Positions 21,362 to 27,430 of a stretch of 27,430 nt of DNA are shown here, one piece after another. Origin of the DNA: Solirubrobacterales bacterium (GTDB lineage Bacteria > Actinomycetota > Thermoleophilia > Solirubrobacterales > Solirubrobacteraceae); the NCBI GenBank assembly GCA_019240015.1, contig JAFAZB010000149.1, positions 1-27,430 of the forward strand, given 5' to 3'. The number at the start of each line of letters is the position of its first letter. The stretch's first letter is position 1. The position numbers were made by a program, and so were the translations under genes. The notes below the pieces were generated by a model, which was not told where the DNA came from, did not search any database, and worked only from the letters and a program-made list of their open reading frames with translations.

Positions 21362-23113
21362 ATGCGACGCAGACAAGCAATTCTCACGTTCCTGGCCGCG
21401 GCGGTGCTCTCGCTCTCGCTGCTGACCGTGTTCGCGATCGAGCTGGGCAACACCCAGGTGAAGTCAAAGCGCGACGTGGAGGCACGCGTGCACGAACGCA
21501 CGGTGCTGGCCGCAGCGCTGCTGGACAGCGTGTTCCAATCAGTTCAGCAAGCGCTGCCCCAGTACGAGCGGACCTACGGCACCCGCACGGTCGCCAACCA
21601 GCTGATGGATGCCCATCGAGACCAGAGCGACTATCTCGCGCTGCTCGATGCGAATCACCGCGTGCTGGCCAATTCGCTCGGGTTCACCGCGCAGGCGCGC
21701 CAGGACCTGCGGCTCTCCGCGGCGCTGCCGATCGTCGATCGAGGCGGCCCCTACGGCCTCGGGAACGTGCTGCCCTACGGGCGCGCCGGAGTGATCAACT
21801 TCGCGGTGGCGATCCCGACGCCGTTCGGGAAGCGGATCTTGTTGAGCGGGTCAAGGCCCGCCGCGCTGACTCCGTTTCTCGTCAACGAGCTGCGCCGGAT
21901 CCCGGGGGTCGAGGGCGCCCACAACTACGTGCTCGACGGCAACGGTCGCGTGCTGGCGTCGACCAACCCGGCCGTGCCGGCCGGCTACGTGTTCCACACC
22001 CCCGGGCAGATGGCGGTGCTGAGCCACTGGTCGGGTGACGTCAAAGGCCACTACTACGACAAGGTTGGAGTCGGGGGCTCCACCTGGCGGATCGTGCTGG
22101 CAGCGCCCGACGGGCCCCTGTTCGCGAGCGTCTCGGGGCTGCGCAAGTGGCTGCCGTGGCTCGTGTTCTGCGGCTTCGCCGGCGTCGCCCTGCTGGCGTT
22201 CGCGCTCGCCTGGCGTCTCCTGCACACGGCCGATGAGCTGACCGCCGCGAACGGGCAGCTGGGCCGGGTCAACGCCGAGCTCGAGCGGGTCGCGGTCGAG
22301 CTCTCGCAGTCCAACGGCCAGCTTGTCAGGCAGGCCCGGGAGCTCGAGCGCTCGAACGCCGAGCTCGAGCAGTTTGCCTCGATCGCCTCCCACGACCTCC
22401 AGGAGCCGTTGCGCAAGGTCCGGACCTTCACCGACCTGCTGCTGGACCTGGAGTCCGAGCGCCTATCGGAGAAGGGAGCCGACTACCTCCGGCGCACCAA
22501 CGCGGCCGCAGCGCGGATGCAGACGCTGATCTCCGACTTGCTCAAGCTCTCGCAGGTCGGGACCTCCACGCGCCCGTTCACGCTCGTGGACCTCGAGACG
22601 CTGACGCGCGAGGTGCTCGAGGACCTGGACGCCCAGGTCCTGGACACCGGTGCGGAGATCCGCCTGGGCGGGTTGCCCAAGGTCGAGGCCGACGCGCCGC
22701 AGATGCGTCAGCTGATGCAGAACCTGCTCTCCAACGCGCTGAAGTTCCGCCGCGAGGGGGTGACGCCGGAAATCGACATCGACGCGACGGTCGAGAAAGG
22801 CAAGGTGAGGCTGATGGTTCGCGACAACGGCATCGGGTTCGAGCCCGAATACGCCAGGCGCATTTTCCGTGCGTTCGAGCGCCTTGGTGCTCGCGGCGCT
22901 TATCCCGGCACCGGCATCGGATTGGCCGTGTGCCGCAAGATCGCAGAACGTCACGGCGGCTCGATCGTCGCCGAAGGCGTGCCCGGGGTGGGAGCGACGT
23001 TCACGGTGATGTTGCGGAGTCGTCACCGGCGCTCGCTCCCCGATCCCCCCGCGGGGCTGGAGCGGCGACGCACTCGCCCGCGCGAGCAGGAGCACGCCTA
23101 TGCCACCGCCTGA
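21362..23113 (+). CDS. Membrane sensor histidine kinase (phytochrome-type HisKA)
   Basis: 583-residue two-component kinase. TM1 lies at about 7-27. An extracytoplasmic sensor of about 230 residues follows, with a PAS/Cache look (ALLDANHRVLANS and YVLDGNGRVLAST repeats). TM2 is at about 263-287 and a coiled coil at 290-340. The HisKA domain has phospho-acceptor H344 in ASHDLQEPLRKV, and the ATPase domain has N box NLLSNALKF at 454, G1 DNGIGF and G2 GTGIGLAVCRKIAERHGG. The DLQEPLR box is that of bacteriophytochrome/Cph1-type kinases, whose partners are Rcp1-type receivers such as the next gene. The 3' end overlaps that gene by 14 nt. The ligand is unknown. Confidence 0.92.
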   Translation: MRRRQAILTFLAAAVLSLSLLTVFAIELGNTQVKSKRDVEARVHERTVLAAALLDSVFQSVQQALPQYERTYGTRTVANQLMDAHRDQSDYLALLDANHRVLANSLGFTAQARQDLRLSAALPIVDRGGPYGLGNVLPYGRAGVINFAVAIPTPFGKRILLSGSRPAALTPFLVNELRRIPGVEGAHNYVLDGNGRVLASTNPAVPAGYVFHTPGQMAVLSHWSGDVKGHYYDKVGVGGSTWRIVLAAPDGPLFASVSGLRKWLPWLVFCGFAGVALLAFALAWRLLHTADELTAANGQLGRVNAELERVAVELSQSNGQLVRQARELERSNAELEQFASIASHDLQEPLRKVRTFTDLLLDLESERLSEKGADYLRRTNAAAARMQTLISDLLKLSQVGTSTRPFTLVDLETLTREVLEDLDAQVLDTGAEIRLGGLPKVEADAPQMRQLMQNLLSNALKFRREGVTPEIDIDATVEKGKVRLMVRDNGIGFEPEYARRIFRAFERLGARGAYPGTGIGLAVCRKIAERHGGSIVAEGVPGVGATFTVMLRSRHRRSLPDPPAGLERRRTRPREQEHAYATA

Positions 23114-23558
23114 GGCGGCCTCCAAGCCGGTCACGATCCTGCTGGCCGACGACGACGAGGAGGACCGGATGCTGATCCGGGACGCGCTCCAGGACTCTGG
23201 CTTGTGCGAGCAGATGAGATTCGTGACCGATGGCCAGGACTTGATGGACTACCTGCGCCGCGGCGGTCGCTACGCCGACCCGTCGGTCGATGCTCCCCGT
23301 CCCGGGGTGATCCTGCTCGACCTACAGATGCCCCGGATGGATGGGCGCGAGGCGCTTGACGAGCTCAAGAGCGACGTCTCACTTCGCGAGATTCCGGTGA
23401 CGGTCCTGTCCACCTCCGATCGCGACGCTGACGTCGCCGACAGCTATGCCCGGGGCGCCAGCTCGTTCATCACCAAATCGGTCACCTTCGACGGGCTGGT
23501 CGAGGTGATGCGGGCCTGGCGCCGCTACTGGTTCGACGTGGTCGAGTTGCCCAGGTGA
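23100..23558 (+). CDS. Rcp1-type single-domain response regulator
   Basis: 152-residue stand-alone receiver. The acidic pocket is DDDEED (17-22), the phosphorylation site is D74 in LLDLQMPRMDG, the switch Thr/Ser is at 104-106 (STSD), and the Lys is K126 (ITKS). The extended loop before the active Asp (RRGGRYADPSVDAPRPGVILLDLQMP) is typical of Rcp1-type partners of phytochrome-like kinases. No output domain is present, so it probably acts by protein contact or as a phosphate shuttle. AGGAG about 10 nt before ATG 23100 is a fair Shine-Dalgarno. It overlaps the kinase gene by 14 nt and the next gene by 4 nt. Confidence 0.92.
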   Translation: MPPPEAASKPVTILLADDDEEDRMLIRDALQDSGLCEQMRFVTDGQDLMDYLRRGGRYADPSVDAPRPGVILLDLQMPRMDGREALDELKSDVSLREIPVTVLSTSDRDADVADSYARGASSFITKSVTFDGLVEVMRAWRRYWFDVVELPR

Positions 23559-25690
23559 TCGCCAAGCAAACAGACGCGCTGCGGATCCTGCTCGTCGAAG
23601 ACGATGAGGAGGACTACCTGATCACCGAGGACATGCTGGCCAACCAGGGGCGGCTGCGCTTCGGGCTGGACTGGTGCGACTCCTACCAGGAAGCGCTCGC
23701 GGCGATCGGCGAGCAGCGCCACGACGTCTATCTGGTCGATTACCGGCTGGGCGAGCACACCGGACTCGAGCTGATCCGCGAGGCGTTCTCGGACCGCCCG
23801 CTGGCCCCGGTGATCATGCTCACCGGTGAGACCGCGTACGAGATCGACGTGGAGGCGGCCGCGCTCGGGGTGATGGACTACCTCGTCAAGCACGAGCTCC
23901 AAGCGCCGGGGCTCGAACGCTCGATTCGCTATGCGGTCTCCCACCACCGGGCGATCAACGAGCTGTCGCGTAGCGAGGAGCGCTACGCGCTCGCGGTGCG
24001 GGGCGCCAACGACGGCATTTGGGACTGGGATCTGCACACCGACCAGCTCTATCTGTCCCCGCGCTGGTACGCGATCCTCGGCCAGTCGGAGGTCGCCGGC
24101 GACACCGGAGAGGTCGATCCGGCGCGGTGGTTCTCGCTCGTTCACGTCGAGGACCGCCTGCGATTGCGGGCGGCGATCGACGCCCACCTGGAGGGCCGGA
24201 CTCCCCATCTCGAGTCAGAGCACCGCATGCGCCACGCCGATGGGCGCTGGCGCTGGGTGCTGACCCGCGGGCTCGCGATCCGCGGCGTCGACGGGACGCC
24301 GACGCGGATGGCAGGCTCGATGTCCGACGTCACCGACCGTCACCTCGCGGAGCGCCGGCTCGCGCACGACGCGATGCACGACAGTCTCACCGGGCTCCCC
24401 AACCGGACGCTGTTCATGGATCGAGTCAAGCAGCTGCTCGACCGCGCCACTCGCGATCCCGAGATCGGCTGCGCAGTGCTGTTCTTCGACGTCGACCGTT
24501 TCAAGCTGGTCAACGACAGCCTCAGCCACGCGGTCGGCGATCAGCTGCTCAAGGCGCTGGCCGCGAGGGTCGCGGCCGCGCTGCGGCCGGGCGACACGGT
24601 GGCGCGCCTTGGCGGCGACGAGTTCACGGTGCTGCTCGAGGGAGTCGTCGCGGAGGGGGACGCGGAGATCGTCGCCGGGCGCGTACTGCGCTCGCTGCAG
24701 GAGCCGTTCCAGATCGACGGAAACGAGCTGTTCGTCAGCGCGAGCATCGGGATCGCGCTCAGCGAGCCGGGAATCGACCCCGCCGAGCTCGTGCGAAACG
24801 CCGATATCGCCATGTACGACGCCAAGCGCCGCGGGCGTGGCTACAGCGCCGTGTTCGACGAGGGGATGCACCGGCGTGTGGTGGACCGACTCACGCGCGA
24901 GAACGAGCTTCGCCAGGCGGTCGAGCGCTCGCTGCTGAGCGTCCACTACCAGCCGATCATCGATCTGGAGAGCGGCTGCATCCGGGGACTGGAGGCGCTC
25001 GCGAGGTGGCCGCGGGGGTGGCCCGAGGTGAGGCCCACCGAGTTCATCCAGATCGCCGAGGAGACGGGCGTGATCGGCGCGCTCGGCGGCCAGGTGATGC
25101 GCGAGGCGCTCGAGACGCTCGCCGGGTGGCGCCACGACGGTCTGCTGTCCGAAGAGGTGTGCATGAGCGTCAACCTGTCGGTACGCCAGCTCGACGATCC
25201 CGCGCTGGCCGAACAGATCCGCGCGGCGATCGACGCCGCGGAGCTGCCCGCGCAAGCGCTCCGGCTGGAGATCACCGAGAGCACGTTGATGCACGAGATC
25301 GAGGGCATGGAGCACGTCTTCCAAGAGGTGTGCGAAACCGGGGTGGGGCTGCATCTCGATGATTTCGGCACCGGCTTCTCCTCGCTCACCGCACTCCAGC
25401 GGCTGCCGGTGGATGCGCTCAAGATCGACCGCAGCTTCGTCGCCTCGATCGGCGGCGCGGAGAGCGACGACGCGATCGTGCGCTCCACCGTGGCGCTGGC
25501 CCACAGCCTCGGGTTGCAGGTGATCGCCGAGGGGATCGAGCGGCGTGCGCAGCTGAGGCGGCTGCGGTCGCTGGGCTGTGAGTGCGGTCAAGGGTTTCTG
25601 TTCGCGCCCGCGCTGAACGCGGCTGAGACCCGTTCGCTGCTGGAGAGCTGGTCACCGCGGCAGGTCGCCTCGCTGGCTGCGGCCGCGTAG
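23555..25690 (+). CDS. REC-PAS-GGDEF-EAL cyclic-di-GMP regulator
   Basis: 711-residue soluble protein. Receiver domain (8-128): D62 acceptor, T90 and K112. PAS fold (about 135-262): GIWDWDLHTD and RHADGRWRWVLTRG. GGDEF domain (about 265-430): GGDEF at 353-357 and RPGD inhibitory site at 344-347. EAL domain (about 445-690): EAL at 480-482, NLSVRQ, EITES, DDFGTG, KIDRSF, EGIE and QGFLFAPAL. All residues expected for cyclase and phosphodiesterase activity appear present, so it could make or degrade cyclic di-GMP depending on its inputs. The GTG start overlaps the stop of the response regulator (GTGA). The kinase two genes upstream is its likely phosphate source. Confidence 0.95.
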   Translation: MIAKQTDALRILLVEDDEEDYLITEDMLANQGRLRFGLDWCDSYQEALAAIGEQRHDVYLVDYRLGEHTGLELIREAFSDRPLAPVIMLTGETAYEIDVEAAALGVMDYLVKHELQAPGLERSIRYAVSHHRAINELSRSEERYALAVRGANDGIWDWDLHTDQLYLSPRWYAILGQSEVAGDTGEVDPARWFSLVHVEDRLRLRAAIDAHLEGRTPHLESEHRMRHADGRWRWVLTRGLAIRGVDGTPTRMAGSMSDVTDRHLAERRLAHDAMHDSLTGLPNRTLFMDRVKQLLDRATRDPEIGCAVLFFDVDRFKLVNDSLSHAVGDQLLKALAARVAAALRPGDTVARLGGDEFTVLLEGVVAEGDAEIVAGRVLRSLQEPFQIDGNELFVSASIGIALSEPGIDPAELVRNADIAMYDAKRRGRGYSAVFDEGMHRRVVDRLTRENELRQAVERSLLSVHYQPIIDLESGCIRGLEALARWPRGWPEVRPTEFIQIAEETGVIGALGGQVMREALETLAGWRHDGLLSEEVCMSVNLSVRQLDDPALAEQIRAAIDAAELPAQALRLEITESTLMHEIEGMEHVFQEVCETGVGLHLDDFGTGFSSLTALQRLPVDALKIDRSFVASIGGAESDDAIVRSTVALAHSLGLQVIAEGIERRAQLRRLRSLGCECGQGFLFAPALNAAETRSLLESWSPRQVASLAAAA

Positions 25691-25716
25691 TCCGCGGCGG
25701 GGCGGTCGCCTCCTCC

Positions 25717-25722
25717 TAGAAT
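25717..25722 (+). promoter_or_regulatory. Putative -10 element of hisIE (TAGAAT), leaderless
   Basis: TAGAAT, five of six matches to TATAAT, ends 7 nt before the GTG, with no Shine-Dalgarno between. It is one of the clearest members of the leaderless set. Confidence 0.55.
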
Positions 25723-25729
25723 CCGGCCG

Positions 25730-26338
25730 GTGGAGGACTCGGAGATCGCATTCGACGAGCGCGGCCTGGTGCCGTGCGTGGTCCAGGACTGGCGCACGGG
25801 CGAGGTCCTGACGCTCGCGTACATGAACGCCGAAGCGCTGCGACAGACCCGCGCCACCGGCGAGATGCACTTCTTCAGCCGCTCCCGTCAGGAGCTGTGG
25901 CACAAGGGCGCCAGCTCTGGCAACCGGCAGGCGCTCAAGTCGATCCGCTACGACTGCGACGGCGACGCGCTACTGGCGCTGGTCGAGCCGGCCGGTCCCG
26001 CGTGCCACACCGGCGAGCGGAGCTGCTTTCACCGCGGCGAGCTCCGCCCCGCGGCCCCCCACGAGGCGCTCCCGACGCTGGAGCGCACCATCTCCGAGCG
26101 CGCGCGGGCAATGCCCGCGGAGTCCTACACCGCGGCCCTGCTGGCCGACCCCGGGCGGGCGGCCGCCAAGGTGCAGGAGGAGGGCGAGGAGGTGGCGCGC
26201 GCTGCCCGCGAGGAGTCCTCCGAGCGGGTCGCCGAGGAAGCGGCCGACGTGCTCTACCACCTGGCGGTGCTGCTCCGCGGTCGCGAGCTCTCGCTCGTCG
26301 ACGCCGAGCGGGTGCTGGATGGCCGTCGCAAGGGCTGA
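25730..26338 (+). CDS. hisIE: Bifunctional phosphoribosyl-AMP cyclohydrolase / phosphoribosyl-ATP pyrophosphatase
   Basis: 202-residue fusion performing steps 2 and 3 of histidine synthesis. The N-terminal HisI part (1-115) has AYMNAEAL, FFSRSRQELWHKGASSGN, the Mg-binding DCDGD (D75, D77, D79) and the three zinc cysteines C76, C92 and C99. The C-terminal HisE part (about 116-202) has the all-alpha motif KVQEEGEEVARAA and EEAADVLYHLAVLL with its acidic metal ligands. Fused HisIE is common in many phyla, whereas many actinobacteria have separate hisI and hisE. It overlaps trpE by 20 nt if that gene starts at ATG 26319. Confidence 0.96.
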   Translation: MEDSEIAFDERGLVPCVVQDWRTGEVLTLAYMNAEALRQTRATGEMHFFSRSRQELWHKGASSGNRQALKSIRYDCDGDALLALVEPAGPACHTGERSCFHRGELRPAAPHEALPTLERTISERARAMPAESYTAALLADPGRAAAKVQEEGEEVARAAREESSERVAEEAADVLYHLAVLLRGRELSLVDAERVLDGRRKG

Positions 26339-27430
26339 GCCGGGCTCCGGCGTGGCCTCGCCGTCGCTGGCGCAGGCCCGGGAGCTGGCGCGCGAGCACA
26401 ACCTGATCCCGCTGCGCGAGACGTTCATCGACGACTGCGAGACGCCCGTGTCGGCGTTTCTGAAGCTGCGCGAGCAGGGACCCGCGTTCCTGCTCGAGTC
26501 CGCAGACCAGGGGAGGGTGGGGCGTTACTCGTTCATCGGCTTTCGGCCGCGCAAGGTGCTCCGCTGGTCGATCGGCGACCCGGGCGATCCCTACCAGCTG
26601 GTGGCCGCCGAGCTGAGCCGCTTCCGCGTCCCCGCGGCGGCTGAGCTCGCCGCTGCGCCGTTCGCGGGTGGGGCGGTCGGCATGTTCGCCTACGACCTGG
26701 TCCGCTCGGTGGAGCCGCTCGGGTCGCCGAACCCCGATCCGCTCGGGCTCCCCGATCTGGCGCTGATGATGACCGACGCGCTGGTGATCTTCGACCACCT
26801 CAAGCACACCGTCACCGTGATCGCCAACGCGTACGCCGAGGAGGACCTCGATGCGTCCTACGCGGAGGCGGTGGAGACGATCCGGGACGTGCGCTGGCGC
26901 CTCGCGGGCCCGGTGCCGCGGGCCGCCCGGCCTCCCGCCCCGGATCGCGCCCTGCCCGAGTTCCGCTCGAACATGTCGCGTGCCCAGTTCGAGGCGATGG
27001 TGTCCCGGATCGTGGAGTACATCTTCGCGGGCGACGCCTATCAGGTGGTGCCTTCGCAGCGTTGGTCGGCCCCAGTTCCGGTGCAAGCATTCTCGATCTA
27101 CCGTGGCCTGCGCGCGGTCAACCCGAGCCCCTACATGTACTTCCTCGACTTCGGCGACTTCGAGGTCGCCGGCGCCAGCCCCGAGCCGCTGATCACGGTC
27201 ACCGGCAGGGAGGTGGCGACGCGGCCGATCGCCGGGACCCGGCCGCGCGGCGCGAGCGCCGAGGAGGACCGGCGGAACTCGCAGGAGCTGCTGGCCGACC
27301 CCAAGGAGCGCGCCGAGCACGTGATGCTCGTCGACCTGGGGCGCAACGTCCTGGGGCGAGTGTGCGAGTACGGCAGCGTTGCAGTCGCCGACTTCATGGC
27401 GGTCGAGAACTACTCCCACGTGATGCACAT
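26319..27430 (+). CDS. trpE: Anthranilate synthase component I, N-terminal part (3' end outside window)
   Basis: Open frame of 370 codons running off the window. TrpE converts chorismate to anthranilate with the glutaminase subunit TrpG, the first step of tryptophan synthesis. The tryptophan feedback site motif LLES is at 58-61 (PAFLLESADQGRVGRYSFIG), and GGAVGMFAYDLVR follows. The chorismate-binding domain contains FEAMVSRIVEYIFAGDAYQVVPSQR, NPSPYMYFL, ASPEPLI, RPIAGTRPRG, DPKERAEHVMLVDLGRNVLGRV and ENYSHVMH. ATG 26319 overlaps hisIE; GTG 26352 is an alternative start with no better ribosome site. Either choice leaves the conserved region intact. Co-expression with hisIE is likely, since both pathways draw on PRPP. 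Confidence 0.96.
   Translation, partial: MAVARAEPGSGVASPSLAQARELAREHNLIPLRETFIDDCETPVSAFLKLREQGPAFLLESADQGRVGRYSFIGFRPRKVLRWSIGDPGDPYQLVAAELSRFRVPAAAELAAAPFAGGAVGMFAYDLVRSVEPLGSPNPDPLGLPDLALMMTDALVIFDHLKHTVTVIANAYAEEDLDASYAEAVETIRDVRWRLAGPVPRAARPPAPDRALPEFRSNMSRAQFEAMVSRIVEYIFAGDAYQVVPSQRWSAPVPVQAFSIYRGLRAVNPSPYMYFLDFGDFEVAGASPEPLITVTGREVATRPIAGTRPRGASAEEDRRNSQELLADPKERAEHVMLVDLGRNVLGRVCEYGSVAVADFMAVENYSHVMH

Noticed and set aside
1..27430. Defence island, prophage, transposon or CRISPR array
   Set aside because: Nearly every gene belongs to a housekeeping or signalling family, with no transposase, integrase, tRNA-associated direct repeats or regularly spaced repeats.

Overview
This 27.4-kb window is GC-rich chromosomal DNA, densely coded with short intergenic gaps and frequent GTG starts. 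Gene content and order (leuS, holA, rpsT, murJ-like, lepA, hrcA-dnaJ-prmA, mtaB-yqeY-phoH-ybeY-era, hisIE-trpE), a DUF1707 protein and a HadAB-like dehydratase pair point to a deep-branching actinobacterium. The class Thermoleophilia (Solirubrobacterales) is my best guess. That placement rests on gene content and style; no rRNA is present to confirm it. I see no insertion sequence, phage, CRISPR array or tRNA.

Layout. 1-2511 (+): the 3' end of leuS, a LOG-like Rossmann protein and holA. rpsT (-) lies convergent with holA and diverges from a murJ family gene (+) through a very compact shared promoter. 4572-7001: a large GAF/HD-GYP/GGDEF cyclic-di-GMP protein, followed by a conserved four-helix membrane protein and lepA. 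9494-10646 (-): HAD phosphatase and DUF1707 membrane protein. 10705-12421 (+): an SDR reductase and two MaoC-fold dehydratase subunits, which look like the reductase and dehydratase steps of a fatty-acid cycle. 12511-15503: hrcA, dnaJ, prmA. 15514-16863: type II NADH dehydrogenase. 16864-17240: a structured, almost gene-free stretch holding one small ORF with an exceptional Shine-Dalgarno. 17241-21243: mtaB, yqeY, phoH, ybeY, era (tRNA, rRNA and ribosome maturation). 21362-25690: three overlapping signalling genes (sensor kinase, Rcp1-type receiver, REC-PAS-GGDEF-EAL). 25730 to the end: hisIE and the 5' part of trpE.

The most striking feature that is not itself a gene is promoter syntax. At least eleven genes have a TANNNT hexamer ending 6-9 nt before the start codon, usually with no Shine-Dalgarno and no clear -35 element. 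This is the signature of leaderless transcripts. In three cases the hexamer physically overlaps the stop codon of the preceding gene. Genes lacking the hexamer are mostly those that overlap or closely follow an upstream gene, so the hexamers also suggest where transcription units begin. A second signal is a set of three short motifs shared by the upstream regions of the two cyclic-di-GMP loci.
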